From positions 62,001 through 126,000 of the forward strand of contig NZ_JAXHDF010000006.1 in the NCBI RefSeq assembly GCF_037071985.1: a stretch of DNA of 64,000 nt. The letters run 5' to 3'. Below, in pieces: positions 26,865 through 36,924 of this stretch. The notes beneath the pieces are model-generated. The model was not told the DNA's origin. It did no database searches and saw only the letters and a list, made by a program, of their open reading frames with translations. Numbering within the stretch: the stretch's first letter is position 1; every line of letters starts with the position of its first letter. This DNA is from Pseudogracilibacillus sp037071985. GTDB taxonomy: Bacteria > Bacillota > Bacilli > Bacillales > Amphibacillaceae. A program made the translations under genes and the position numbers.

Positions 26865-28607
26865 ATGCTAGAACAAGGACAATTTTGGAGAAACAGAGAG
26901 CTGCGTGAACATGTGGCTGTCGTTGAAAATAAAATAGCACCATCCATCGTATTTACAAATGGTACATACTTAAATGTTTTTACAAAGACTTGGAAACAAG
27001 AAAATGTTTGGGCGTATAAAGAGCGTATTGTATATGTTGGAAATAGAATGCCTCAACAAACAGAAGGTACAGAAATCATCGATTGTACTGGACAATATTT
27101 GGTTCCAGGTTATATAGAGCCACATGCTCATCCATTTCAGTTATATAATCCTGAGATGTTAGCATTTCATGCTGCAAAATTTGGAACGACTACATTAATT
27201 AACGATAATATTCGGTTACTTTCTTTATTTGATAAAAAGAAAGCGTTTTCGATTATAGAGAATTTTCACAAATTACCCGTTTCGATGTTTTGGTGGGGGC
27301 GGTACGATTCCCAATCGATGTTAAGAGATAGCGAAGAAAAGTTTAATACGAATGATATTTTATCATGGGTATCAAACCCATCTGTAATTCAAGGTGGTGA
27401 GCTGACTTCTTGGCCTCAGCTGCTCGCAGGAGATGACCGATTATTATATTGGATACAAGAGACAAAGAGATTGGGTAAACGAGTGGAAGGTCATTTTCCG
27501 GGAGCTTCACAAGAGACATTAACCAAATTAAAGTTACTCGGTGCTAGTGCAGATCACGAAGCAATGACAGGAGAAGAAGTTGTAAGAAGACTTGAGTTAG
27601 GGTATCATGTAGCGTTGCGTTATTCATCTATTCGCCCTGATTTGCCGATAATATTAAAACAATTGCTTCATGATAAAATAGATGCGTATGACCAAATGAT
27701 GTATACGACTGATGGATCTACCCCTTCGTATAATAAACGTGGATTAATTAATGTCTGTATAGATATTGCCATTAAAAAAGGTGTTCCGCTTATAGATGCT
27801 TACCGAATGGCTACGTATAACGTGGCAAAATACTATCATTTGGATGAACTATTAGGTAGTATCGCTCCTGGAAGACTGGCGCATATTAATATACTGTATG
27901 AAAAGGATGACCCGCATCCATTAAGTGTTTTAGCTAAAGGAAAGTGGATTATCCGAGATGGTGTCACAAGTCCTCAAAAACCTTTGATTGATTGGAAAAA
28001 ACATGAAGTAACCAAGGCTGAATTTAATTGGGAAATTAATAAGGATGATCTACAATTCTCTATACCAATCGGATTGAAAATGGAAAATGATGTCATTATG
28101 AAACCATACGCGGTTGATATCGACATTACTGCCGATAATTTACCTTCTGGAAATGAAGATGCATTTTTACTATTAATCGATCGATTTGGTAAGTGGCGTG
28201 TGAATTCAGTTATTAACGGATTTACAAATCAACTTGGTGGTTTATGCAGTACTTATTCTACAACAGATGATATTATAGTAATTGGAAAGAGAAAATCAGA
28301 TATGAGTTTAGCGTGTAATCGAATGAAAGAAATTGGTGGAGGAATTGTTCTCGCTCATGAAGGAAAGATTCTATTTGAATTATCATTACCTCTTGCAGGT
28401 GCTATGTATGATGGGAAAATGTCGAGTCTGATTGACAAAGAAAGAGAATGTGTCAAGATCCTTAAAGAGGCAGGATATAAGTTTACAGATCCAATTTATA
28501 CACTCTTATTTTTATCTTCCACTCATTTACCTTATATTCGCGTTACTCAACAAGGGATTGTTGACGTTATGAAACATGAAGTCATTGTTCCAGCAAATAT
28601 GCGTTAA
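26865..28607 (+). CDS. yerA: Adenine deaminase-like amidohydrolase, YerA family
   Basis: A 580-residue amidohydrolase of the Ade/YerA group. The first metal motif is EPHAHPF near residue 86, further candidate ligands are in EGHFPGAS and GASADHEA, and TTDGSTPS near residue 285 holds the likely catalytic Asp. The C-terminal domain has the Ade-type GGGIVLAHEGK segment near 490. True Ade proteins deaminate adenine to hypoxanthine; YerA-type members are annotated as putative because activity is not firmly shown. Position next to purine genes fits salvage. yerB follows after 22 bases. Confidence 0.85.
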   Translation: MLEQGQFWRNRELREHVAVVENKIAPSIVFTNGTYLNVFTKTWKQENVWAYKERIVYVGNRMPQQTEGTEIIDCTGQYLVPGYIEPHAHPFQLYNPEMLAFHAAKFGTTTLINDNIRLLSLFDKKKAFSIIENFHKLPVSMFWWGRYDSQSMLRDSEEKFNTNDILSWVSNPSVIQGGELTSWPQLLAGDDRLLYWIQETKRLGKRVEGHFPGASQETLTKLKLLGASADHEAMTGEEVVRRLELGYHVALRYSSIRPDLPIILKQLLHDKIDAYDQMMYTTDGSTPSYNKRGLINVCIDIAIKKGVPLIDAYRMATYNVAKYYHLDELLGSIAPGRLAHINILYEKDDPHPLSVLAKGKWIIRDGVTSPQKPLIDWKKHEVTKAEFNWEINKDDLQFSIPIGLKMENDVIMKPYAVDIDITADNLPSGNEDAFLLLIDRFGKWRVNSVINGFTNQLGGLCSTYSTTDDIIVIGKRKSDMSLACNRMKEIGGGIVLAHEGKILFELSLPLAGAMYDGKMSSLIDKERECVKILKEAGYKFTDPIYTLLFLSSTHLPYIRVTQQGIVDVMKHEVIVPANMR

Positions 28608-28629
28608 GAAAATAGGGGGAACGCATTAT

Positions 28630-29676
28630 ATGAAAAAAATCTATCTACTTATAATCGTCATTGCAATTGGACTAGTAGCAGTTGCTTGTTCGACTAATGA
28701 AGAAGAAAAAGAAAAAGGTTCTGAGGATAGTAATGAAGTAGGAAAAGTAGAAACGGAACAAAATATTTACCCATTTACTGGGATCGCAACTGATGAGGAT
28801 GTTACAAATCGTGCCATTGCAGTTATGGTTAACAATCATGCACAAGCAAGACCACAAACTGGTCTCTCGGATGCAGACATTGTTTTTGAAATGTTAACAG
28901 AAGGAGATATTACACGATTTTTAGCAATTTATCAAAGTACTGAACCAGAAGTTGTTGGTCCGGTCCGCAGTGCCCGCGAATACTTTTTTACACTCGCCGA
29001 TGGATATGACGCAATTTATGTGTATCATGGAGCAGCAAATTTTGTAAATGATATGATCCAGTCCAGAGGAATAGAAAATTTGCCTGGAGCTATTTACGAT
29101 AATGACGGACATCTGTTTGTACGAGAATCATTTAGACAAGCACCACATAATTCTTATTTTCAATTTGGTGCTGCTTATGATGTTGCCGCTGAAAAAGAGT
29201 ATGAAACTCATATGAATTATGAACCATTACCATTTTTGAAAGAGGACGATAAAATAGTTGGAGAAGATGCAAATTATGTCCGAATTAATTATGCTCAAAA
29301 TGACGTTTATGTAGAATTCACCTATGATGAGACAACTAATCAATATACACGTTATAATGATGGACAAATGAGTGCTGAATTAAATACAGATGTACCGATA
29401 CAGGTTTCTAATGTTTTAATCGTTGAAGCTGAACATCGAGTTATCGATGATGAACAAAGAAGATCTATAGATATTGAATCTGGCGGGTCCGCGTATCTAC
29501 TACAACAAGGTAAGGTTCAGCAATTACAATGGGAAAACCAAGATGGACGAATTATTCCTATTAAAGATGGACAAGTAGTGCCATTTGTACCCGGAAAAAC
29601 ATGGATTAATTTTATTCCATCTACTACATCTCCACAAGGTGTAGATGAACAGGTTGAATTTAAGAATAAAGAATAA
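28630..29676 (+). CDS. yerB: DUF3048 lipoprotein YerB
   Basis: A 348-residue secreted lipoprotein. The signal peptide MKKIYLLIIVIAIGLVAVAC has its lipobox Cys at residue 20. The DUF3048 domain follows, with AVMVNNHAQARPQTGLSDADIVFE near residue 58 and PVRSAREYF near 105. A linker rich in Glu and Lys separates lipid anchor and domain. Function is unknown; the gene travels with yerC and pcrB in Bacillus. Start 28630 follows ATAGGGGG; the in-frame ATG at 28576 lies within yerA. Confidence 0.9.
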   Translation: MKKIYLLIIVIAIGLVAVACSTNEEEKEKGSEDSNEVGKVETEQNIYPFTGIATDEDVTNRAIAVMVNNHAQARPQTGLSDADIVFEMLTEGDITRFLAIYQSTEPEVVGPVRSAREYFFTLADGYDAIYVYHGAANFVNDMIQSRGIENLPGAIYDNDGHLFVRESFRQAPHNSYFQFGAAYDVAAEKEYETHMNYEPLPFLKEDDKIVGEDANYVRINYAQNDVYVEFTYDETTNQYTRYNDGQMSAELNTDVPIQVSNVLIVEAEHRVIDDEQRRSIDIESGGSAYLLQQGKVQQLQWENQDGRIIPIKDGQVVPFVPGKTWINFIPSTTSPQGVDEQVEFKNKE

Positions 29677-29688
29677 GGGGGATTTGAT

Positions 29689-29982
29689 TTGCAAATTGAT
29701 AAATTACGTGGGAAGCAATTAGATCAATTATTCGATGCGATTCTCTCTTTAAAAACACGGGAAGAATGTTATAAATTTTTTGATGATGTCGCAACGATGA
29801 ATGAAATCCAATCGCTAGCCCAACGACTTCAAGTAGCTAAAATGTTAAACGAAGGAAGTACGTACAATGAAATAGAGCGACAGACGAAAGCTTCTACTGC
29901 TACTATTTCCCGTGTAAGAAGATGTCTTGATTACGGCAGCGGCGGTTATGAAACAGTTTTAAGTCGGATGATAGAAAAATAA
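29689..29982 (+). CDS. yerC: YerC/TrpR-like DNA-binding protein
   Basis: A 97-residue TrpR-family helix-turn-helix protein of the YerC group. MNEIQSLAQRLQVAKML (about residues 38-54) and YNEIERQTKASTATISRVRRCLDYG (about 59-83) form the DNA-binding helices. TTG start at 29689 with AAGGGGG upstream, 12 bases after yerB. The regulated genes are not evident from the window. Confidence 0.92.
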   Translation: MQIDKLRGKQLDQLFDAILSLKTREECYKFFDDVATMNEIQSLAQRLQVAKMLNEGSTYNEIERQTKASTATISRVRRCLDYGSGGYETVLSRMIEK

Positions 29983-30069
29983 GGACTAGTCAACGTAGGA
30001 TCTTAATAGATAGTTGCTATAAACTGCGCAGTAATTATAAAAAGTTAATCGTATAACTCGCTACGAAAA

Positions 30070-30205
30070 TACACTGCGCTTTCCGTGGGCGGCTGTTGAG
30101 CCTCCTTCGTGCCACGCACTTCGTAGTCTCACCGAGACCTTTCCTCCCACAGGAAGCGGTTTTTGCTTCCGAGGAGGCTGAGGCCGTGCCCACGGTAAAG
30201 GAGAT
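30070..30205. repeat. GC-rich imperfect palindromic repeat element
   Basis: About 135 bases, clearly richer in G+C than the flanks, form a long imperfect inverted repeat. The left arm (about 30080-30110, CTTTCCGTGGGC then GAGCCTCCTTCG) matches the reverse complement of the right arm (about 30170-30200, CGAGGAGGCTGAGG then GTGCCCACGGTAAAG). A second hairpin lies inside (CCACAGGAAGCGG/GCTTCC). The arms resemble the dispersed non-coding palindromic elements with GAGCCTCCTCG cores found in many Bacillaceae. No coding potential was recognised. It lies alone in the yerC-pcrB gap. Confidence 0.75.
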
Positions 30206-30532
30206 ACTGTAAAAGCAAACGATAGTGCAGCTTGAACAGATGTCGCTCTTATGCCTGTGGTGAAAGCGAAGTATTCTGCCGAAGCGGTATTTCAACTCCA
30301 AATTATTGGGGTGGTGAACAGTCTACGTTCATTTAACAACACAATTTTATAAAAAAATATACAAAAGATAATCCGAACAAATATAATTCATTGTTCGGAT
30401 TTCAATTTGAATAAAACGTATTTAATTTAACCTCTACATTATCTCCTGTACTACTACTTTCCTTTTCAATTAGTTTCTGTTCAAATGGAAATAGAATTTA
30501 TTCTCGTTTCACTCTAGTTCATACAATATTTT

Positions 30533-30541
30533 TGCTATAAT
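30533..30541 (+). promoter_or_regulatory. Extended -10 element upstream of pcrB
   Basis: TGCTATAAT combines an extended TG motif with a consensus -10 hexamer at 30536-30541, about 35 bases before the pcrB start. No clear -35 box is visible. Confidence 0.5.
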
Positions 30542-30575
30542 ATATAAATGGATAATAAAAGTGGAGGACTATGCC

Positions 30576-31259
30576 TTGAACTATCTAATTAATGAATGGA
30601 AGCATGTATTTAAATTAGACCCAGCGAAAGAAATTTCTGATGATCATTTAGAACAATTATGTGATTCAGGAACAGATGCGATTATAATTGGTGGAACTGA
30701 TAATATCACTTTTGATGCGATTTTAGAATTAATGTATCGTGTTAGAAGGTATGCAATTCCTTGTATATTAGAAGTTTCTTCTTTAGATGCAATTTCACCA
30801 GGATTTGACTATTACTTCATTCCAATGGTATTAAATAGTAAAGAAAAAAAGTGGATTATGGATATTCAGCATAAAGCTATTAAAGAATATAGAGAAATGA
30901 TGGATTGGGATGAGATTCTAGTTGAAGGATATTGTATATTAAATCCGGAATCCAAAGCATATAAAAAAACGAATTGTATATTACCGGATGAGGAAGACGT
31001 AATTAGTTATGCATTTATGGCAGAACATATTTTTAAATTACCGATTTTTTATTTGGAGTATAGTGGTACATATGGCGACCCAAAACTCGTTGAAAAAGTA
31101 AAACAAGAACTAAATAAGACGACATTATTTTATGGTGGCGGCATTAAGAATGTTGAACAAGCGAAAGAAATGAAACAATTTGCTGACGTCATCGTAGTTG
31201 GAAATAGTATTTATACTGATTTTAATGACGCATTAAAAACAGTAGAGGTAGTAAAATAA
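30576..31259 (+). CDS. pcrB: Heptaprenylglyceryl phosphate synthase
   Basis: PcrB is a TIM-barrel prenyltransferase that joins glycerol-1-phosphate with heptaprenyl diphosphate. The 227-residue protein starts MNYLINEWKHVFKLDP at a TTG (30576) with GTGGAGGA seven bases upstream. GTDAIIIGGTDN near residue 32, EGYCILNPES near 118, YLEYSGTYGDP near 160 and FYGGGIKN near 185 are characteristic. An upstream GTG at 30561 is part of the ribosome-binding site. First gene of the pcrB-pcrA-ligA-camS operon. Confidence 0.93.
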   Translation: MNYLINEWKHVFKLDPAKEISDDHLEQLCDSGTDAIIIGGTDNITFDAILELMYRVRRYAIPCILEVSSLDAISPGFDYYFIPMVLNSKEKKWIMDIQHKAIKEYREMMDWDEILVEGYCILNPESKAYKKTNCILPDEEDVISYAFMAEHIFKLPIFYLEYSGTYGDPKLVEKVKQELNKTTLFYGGGIKNVEQAKEMKQFADVIVVGNSIYTDFNDALKTVEVVK

Positions 31260-31272
31260 GGGGCTGGTATTA

Positions 31273-33525
31273 ATGAGCGTTATTGAATTTTTAAGTAACT
31301 TAAATAAAGAACAACAAGAGGCAGTTAGACATACAGCAGGCCCACTTTTGATCATGGCAGGTGCAGGTAGTGGTAAAACACGAGTTCTGACCCATCGGAT
31401 AGCTTATTTAATCGATGAAAAATCCGTAGCACCAAGAAATATATTAGCGATCACATTTACGAACAAGGCCGCTCGAGAAATGAAGGATCGTGTACAAAAG
31501 CTAGTTGGTCCGGCAAGTGATGCAATGTGGGTTTCTACATTTCACTCGATGTGTGTAAGAATTTTGCGAAGAGATATTGATCGAATAGGATATAGTTCTA
31601 ATTTTACTATTATTGATAGTAGTGACCAGCAGTCTGTAATGAAACAGATTTTAAAAAACTTAAATATAGATCCGAAACAATATGACCCAAGAGCAATGAT
31701 TGGGCAAATTAGTAATGCAAAAAATGAATTGATTACTGCACAAGAAGCTTTGGAAAAAGCCGGCAATGTATACGAAAGGCAAGTTGCAGAGATTTACGAT
31801 GCATATCAAAAAACACTTAGAAAAAACCAAGCACTTGATTTTGATGATTTAATTATGGAAACCATTCATTTATTTAAACGTGTTCCGGAAGTTTTACACT
31901 ATTATCAACGTCGATTTCAATATATCCATGTTGATGAGTATCAAGATACAAACCATGCGCAATACTATTTAGTAAAACAACTTGCAAGTCGTTATCAAAA
32001 TCTTTGTGTCGTAGGGGACTCTGACCAATCGATTTACCGCTGGCGAGGTGCAAATATCGGTAATATTTTAACTTTTGAAAAAGATTATCCGAATGCTCGG
32101 ACCATTTTCCTTGAACAGAATTATCGATCAACAAAATCAATATTAGCTGCGGCAAACCATGTTATTAATAATAATACGGGAAGAAAACCGAAAAAGTTAT
32201 GGACGGATAATGAAGAAGGGAATAAAATTACTTATTTCCAAGGAGCAACAGAACGAGAAGAGGCTTTATATATTACAGAAAAAATCCAAGATCTATTAGT
32301 AAGTGGAACGTACACTCCCGATGATATTGCAATTTTGTACCGAACAAATGCCCAGTCTCGTGCTATTGAAGATACGTTAATGAAAGCGAATATGACGTAT
32401 CAAATCGTTGGAGGTTTACGATTTTACGACAGAAAAGAAATTAAAGATATTATTGCTTATTTAAGACTTATTACTAATCCGAATGACGATATTAGTTTTG
32501 AACGAATTGTAAACGTACCGAAGCGTGGGATTGGAGCTACCTCCCTTGAACGGTTACGGGCGTATGCGACTAAACATGGTCTTTCTTTCTTTCAAGCCGT
32601 AAAAGAAATTGATCAAACAGGTGTACCTAAACGAGCCGCTCAAGCATTAATAGAGTTCCAACTGCAAATGGAAACATTGATTAAACAACAAAACTTTCTT
32701 ACTGCAACGGATATGGTAGAAATGGTATTAGAACAAACAAAATATGAAGAGATGCTAAAAAATGAAAAATCAATAGAAGCACAGAGTCGTCTTGAGAATA
32801 TAGCAGAGTTTTTAACAGTCACAAAGGATTTTGAGAAATCTAGTGAAGATGATAAAACGCTTGTTACTTTTCTAACAGACTTAGCCTTAATCGCAGATAT
32901 TGACACGATGGATGATACAACAATTGATGCTAATGAAAAAATAACATTAATGACGCTTCACTCTGCGAAAGGACTTGAGTTTCCAGTAGTATTTCTTATC
33001 GGAATGGAAGAAAATATTTTCCCACATAGTAGGTCGCTTATGGATCAAGAGGAGATGGAGGAAGAAAGAAGGCTTGCATATGTTGGAATTACAAGAGCGG
33101 AAAAAGAATTGTTCTTAACTCATGCAAATATGCGTACATTATATGGCCGGACTAACTTCAATCCAATCAGTCGGTTTATCAATGAGATTCCAGAAGATCT
33201 AATAGAGGGAGTAGACGTAGCGAAAAAATCAATGTTTGGCTCATTTTTTGACGAACCAAGTGATAACTCAATCTCTTTCGCTAAACCTAAAGCTCACCCA
33301 CCAAGAAAGCAACCAGCGCGTAGAAAAACTGAAAAAATTACTACGACTGGGGCACAAAATCAAGAATGGAGAGCGGGAGATAAAGCTCATCACAATAAAT
33401 GGGGAATAGGAACGGTCGTTAAAGTTCAAGGGAACGGCGATGCAACAGAACTAGATGTGGCATTTCCAGCTCCTACCGGTATTAAACGGTTATTGGCGAA
33501 ATTCGCACCGATTACGAAACAATGA
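31273..33525 (+). CDS. pcrA: ATP-dependent DNA helicase PcrA
   Basis: An SF1A 3'-5' helicase of 750 residues for DNA repair, replication restart and plasmid rolling-circle replication. Walker A AGAGSGKTRVL (about residues 29-39), motif Ia AITFTNKAA, motif II DEYQDTN (near 224), motif III VGDSDQSIYRWRGA and motif VI YVGITRAEKEL (near 600) are all present. The C-terminus has the basic linker and Tudor-like segment typical of PcrA. It lies 13 bases after pcrB and 7-10 before ligA. Confidence 0.97.
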   Translation: MSVIEFLSNLNKEQQEAVRHTAGPLLIMAGAGSGKTRVLTHRIAYLIDEKSVAPRNILAITFTNKAAREMKDRVQKLVGPASDAMWVSTFHSMCVRILRRDIDRIGYSSNFTIIDSSDQQSVMKQILKNLNIDPKQYDPRAMIGQISNAKNELITAQEALEKAGNVYERQVAEIYDAYQKTLRKNQALDFDDLIMETIHLFKRVPEVLHYYQRRFQYIHVDEYQDTNHAQYYLVKQLASRYQNLCVVGDSDQSIYRWRGANIGNILTFEKDYPNARTIFLEQNYRSTKSILAAANHVINNNTGRKPKKLWTDNEEGNKITYFQGATEREEALYITEKIQDLLVSGTYTPDDIAILYRTNAQSRAIEDTLMKANMTYQIVGGLRFYDRKEIKDIIAYLRLITNPNDDISFERIVNVPKRGIGATSLERLRAYATKHGLSFFQAVKEIDQTGVPKRAAQALIEFQLQMETLIKQQNFLTATDMVEMVLEQTKYEEMLKNEKSIEAQSRLENIAEFLTVTKDFEKSSEDDKTLVTFLTDLALIADIDTMDDTTIDANEKITLMTLHSAKGLEFPVVFLIGMEENIFPHSRSLMDQEEMEEERRLAYVGITRAEKELFLTHANMRTLYGRTNFNPISRFINEIPEDLIEGVDVAKKSMFGSFFDEPSDNSISFAKPKAHPPRKQPARRKTEKITTTGAQNQEWRAGDKAHHNKWGIGTVVKVQGNGDATELDVAFPAPTGIKRLLAKFAPITKQ

Positions 33526-33532
33526 GGTGTAG

Positions 33533-35554
33533 ATGATGGATAAACAAGAAGTAAGACAGAAAATAGAATCATTAGTTGACCGCTTAAATAAATATGCTCA
33601 TGAATACTATGTATTAGATACACCAAGTGTACCTGATGCAGAATATGATAAATTATTTAATGAATTAGTACAGTTGGAGGGAGAACATCCTGATCTAGTA
33701 TTGGAACATTCGCCGACGAAACGAGTAGGAGGGGAACCTCTTGAAGGTTTTGAAAAGGTCGAACACGAGATTCCAATGCTTAGTCTAGGAAATGCTTTCG
33801 ACGAGCAGGATTTAAGAGATTTTCATCGACGGGTTACAAACGGTTTAAATGAAGAAGTTGTTTATATTTGTGAATTAAAAATTGATGGGTTAGCAATTGC
33901 ATTAACATATGAAGCTGGTCAATTTGTTTTAGGTTCAACACGAGGAGATGGACGGGTTGGAGAGAATATTACAAGTAACTTACGTACTGTAAGAAGTGTT
34001 CCTTTAACAATTCCGGAAAAAAGAAAGGTAGAAGTACGTGGAGAAGCGTATATGCCGCATGAATCTTTTGTAAAATTAAACGAATTGCGCGAGAAAAATG
34101 GAGAAATGTTATTTGCTAATCCTCGAAATGCTGCCGCTGGTTCTTTAAGGCAGCTTGATCCCCGCATTGCAGCTACCCGGAATCTTGATTTATTTTTATT
34201 TGGGTATGGAGTGTGGGAATTAGATGATATTCCAACACATAGTGAACGTTTAACGTATTTGACTGATTTAGGATTTAAAATTAATAAAGAATGGAAAAAA
34301 TGTCATTCGATCGAAGAGGTGATCGAATATGTCACATATTGGACAGAAAATCGACGAAGCTTATCCTATGAAATTGACGGCATTGTCATCAAAGTAGATG
34401 ATTTAAGTCAGCAGAAAAAGTTAGGGTTTACAGCTAGAACTCCTAGATGGGCCATTGCATATAAATTCCCAGCAACTGAAGCAGTGACAACGATTGAAGA
34501 TGTTGAATTAAGCGTTGGAAGAACGGGAGTCGTCACACCTACTGCCATCTTAAAACCAGTTTTCATTGATGGCTCGACTGTTGGAAGAGCTACCCTCCAT
34601 AATGCAGATCAAATTCGAGCACTTGATATTCGAATTGGAGATACAATTATTATTAAAAAAGCAGGAGACATTATTCCAAAAGTAGTCAGAGTAATAAAAG
34701 AAGAGCGTTCAGGTGATGAGGAACCATATGAAATGCCGACCCATTGTCCTGCCTGTGATTCAGAACTTGTCCACTTGGATGATGAAGTAGCACTTCGTTG
34801 TATGAACCCAAATTGTCCTGCCCAATTAAAAGAGGGCCTCATACACTTTGTTTCTCGTGATGCCATGAATATTGACGGTCTTGGTGAAAAAGTAATTGAA
34901 CAACTTTTTAGAGAACAATTAGTTAACTCCATTGATGATATTTATCGATTAGAAAAAGAACAGCTGCTTCCACTGGAACGGATGGGAGAAAAGTCAGCTA
35001 CTAATTTAATTCAAGCAATTGAAACGTCGAAGAATAACTCATTAGAGAAACTTATTTTCGGGTTGGGAATTCGCCATATTGGAGCAAAAGCAGCTCAAAT
35101 TTTAGCTGGTGAATTTGAAACTATGGAGAGCTTACAACAAGCAACATATGATAAACTCGTTTCCATTGATGAAATCGGGGAAAAGATGGCTGATGCGGTT
35201 GTTCATTATTTTGCACTAGAAAAAGTAAGTACATTGCTGAATGATCTGCGTGAATTAGGTGTTAATATGACTTATCTTGGAAATAGAAGAACAACAGATG
35301 AGACGTCTGGAGAGCTAATTTTCGCAAATAAAACAGTTGTATTAACAGGAAAATTAGAGAAATTAACGCGGAGAGAAGCAAAAGAGTTTATCGAAGCGAA
35401 CGGTGGCAAAGTTACAGGCAGTGTAAGTAAAAATACAGATTTAGTTATTGCCGGTGAAGCAGCCGGATCTAAATATGATCAAGCAAAAAAATTAGAGATT
35501 ACGATTTGGGATGAAAGCCAGTTAGAAGAAGCAATTAAGGGAGTGTCCACATGA
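33533..35554 (+). CDS. ligA: NAD-dependent DNA ligase
   Basis: LigA is 673 residues: Ia domain and adenylation domain with the KIDG active-site motif (CELKIDGLAIAL, Lys near residue 115), OB fold, Cys4 zinc finger (CPAC near 410 and CMNPNC near 425), helix-hairpin-helix repeats (LGEKVIEQL, GEKSATNLI, GIRHIGAKAAQ) and a C-terminal BRCT domain from about residue 595 (TVVLTGKLEKLTR). Complete and typical. Start 33533 or 33536 (tandem Met). Overlaps camS by 4 bases. Confidence 0.97.
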   Translation: MMDKQEVRQKIESLVDRLNKYAHEYYVLDTPSVPDAEYDKLFNELVQLEGEHPDLVLEHSPTKRVGGEPLEGFEKVEHEIPMLSLGNAFDEQDLRDFHRRVTNGLNEEVVYICELKIDGLAIALTYEAGQFVLGSTRGDGRVGENITSNLRTVRSVPLTIPEKRKVEVRGEAYMPHESFVKLNELREKNGEMLFANPRNAAAGSLRQLDPRIAATRNLDLFLFGYGVWELDDIPTHSERLTYLTDLGFKINKEWKKCHSIEEVIEYVTYWTENRRSLSYEIDGIVIKVDDLSQQKKLGFTARTPRWAIAYKFPATEAVTTIEDVELSVGRTGVVTPTAILKPVFIDGSTVGRATLHNADQIRALDIRIGDTIIIKKAGDIIPKVVRVIKEERSGDEEPYEMPTHCPACDSELVHLDDEVALRCMNPNCPAQLKEGLIHFVSRDAMNIDGLGEKVIEQLFREQLVNSIDDIYRLEKEQLLPLERMGEKSATNLIQAIETSKNNSLEKLIFGLGIRHIGAKAAQILAGEFETMESLQQATYDKLVSIDEIGEKMADAVVHYFALEKVSTLLNDLRELGVNMTYLGNRRTTDETSGELIFANKTVVLTGKLEKLTRREAKEFIEANGGKVTGSVSKNTDLVIAGEAAGSKYDQAKKLEITIWDESQLEEAIKGVST

Positions 35555-36672
35555 GAAAGTTTTTGATCATGCTTGGATGTTCACTCCTCGTGTTAGCAAG
35601 CTGTTCGAACCAAAAACAAGAAGATATTGTTCAACCTGAAGAAAATGAAGGCGAGACAGAGGTGTCTATTATCCCTCATTATTCTTTATCAGAAGACCAA
35701 TATAGAATGGTTTTGCCATATCGGCCAAGTGCTGCTCGTGGAGCGATCACAAACCAAGTAACAAACCGGGTAGATATTGATGAATTAGAAGAAGGACTTC
35801 GGAGGCATTCAACAACCGTTTTCGACCCGAAAAAATATGTTTTTGAAGAAGGACAATTTTTAGATACAGAAGAAATTTATAGTTTAATTGATTCGTTAAA
35901 TCCTGAAATAAAGAAAAAAGGAACGAAGGAAGAACAGATTAAAGAACACAGAAATAATCCAAGAGTTTTTTCCCATGTACTGGAACAGAATTTTTTAAAG
36001 AAAAATGATGATAATACAGTAAAATTGGTTGGAGTATCAATAGGGATTTCTTTAAAATCAGTATACCGATTCCAGACAGAAACAGGCGGACCATATTATT
36101 ATGAGAAAATACCTAAGGATGAAATGATTGCAGAAGGGCAGCGAGTTGCCGAACAAGTACTGGCAACTTTACAAGAAAAAGATGGTCTTGAAAAAGTGCC
36201 GATTATGTTTGCATTATTTAGAGAAGAAGAGCAATCTTCACCAGTGCCAGGAAATTTCGTTATGAAAACCGTTGTTGGTGAAGGCGATACTTCTATTGGT
36301 AAATGGGAAAATATTAACGAAGAATATGTTTTATTCCCCTCTGATCGGGCAAAAGATAAATACAATGAGGATTATCAAAAAGTAAAAACATTCAGTGAAA
36401 AAATTGCTGGTTATTTTCCTAATTATGTTGGAGTAGCAGGAAAAGGATTATATATCGATAAAAATTTAACTCAATTGTCGATCGAAGTACCGATAGAATT
36501 TTATGGGAAAGGTGAAGTACTCGGTTTCACTCAATATGCTTTTGGTTTAGTAAAAGAGATTTTTCCTAATTATTATGATATTCAGATAGAGATTACATCA
36601 AGTAGCGGTTCGGAAAGTTTAATTTATCGAAAAGCTGGAGAAGACGAACCGAAAGTCCATATCTATCATTAA
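35551..36672 (+). CDS. camS: CamS/YerH sex-pheromone-type lipoprotein
   Basis: A 373-residue lipoprotein of the CamS family. The signal peptide MRKFLIMLGCSLLVLASC gives a lipobox Cys at residue 18. In enterococci and staphylococci, cAM373-type pheromone heptapeptides come from the residues just before this Cys; here they would read SLLVLAS (the cAM373 peptide is AIFILAS). The mature domain contains FRRHSTTVFDPKKY-like (RRHSTTVFDPKKY near 85) and VGVSIGISLKSVYRFQTE (near 155). ATGA overlap with ligA makes it part of that operon. Confidence 0.92.
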   Translation: MRKFLIMLGCSLLVLASCSNQKQEDIVQPEENEGETEVSIIPHYSLSEDQYRMVLPYRPSAARGAITNQVTNRVDIDELEEGLRRHSTTVFDPKKYVFEEGQFLDTEEIYSLIDSLNPEIKKKGTKEEQIKEHRNNPRVFSHVLEQNFLKKNDDNTVKLVGVSIGISLKSVYRFQTETGGPYYYEKIPKDEMIAEGQRVAEQVLATLQEKDGLEKVPIMFALFREEEQSSPVPGNFVMKTVVGEGDTSIGKWENINEEYVLFPSDRAKDKYNEDYQKVKTFSEKIAGYFPNYVGVAGKGLYIDKNLTQLSIEVPIEFYGKGEVLGFTQYAFGLVKEIFPNYYDIQIEITSSSGSESLIYRKAGEDEPKVHIYH

Positions 36673-36676
36673 TATG

Positions 36677-36714
36677 AATGCTGTATCCTCATATAAAGAG
36701 GTACGGCATTTTTT
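36677..36714 (+). terminator. Terminator after camS
   Basis: ATGCTGTATCCTC pairs with GAGGTACGGCAT around a short loop and is followed by six T. Confidence 0.85.
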
Positions 36715-36924
36715 CTTATTGTGGAACATCCACAATAAGATGCCTTTAACTTTAGATAGTTTCGATATTGTCCTGAGTTTTTTTACAATTTATACTAAGG
36801 TTAGTAAAGTAATTTTTCTCTTTTTCCAATCATGAAGTCAAGTGTAGACATGCTTTCGTTTACTTAGTACAATTTAATTAGACGAAAGCACGTAAATTTT
36901 AAATAGGGGAGAAGAGAGAAGAGG

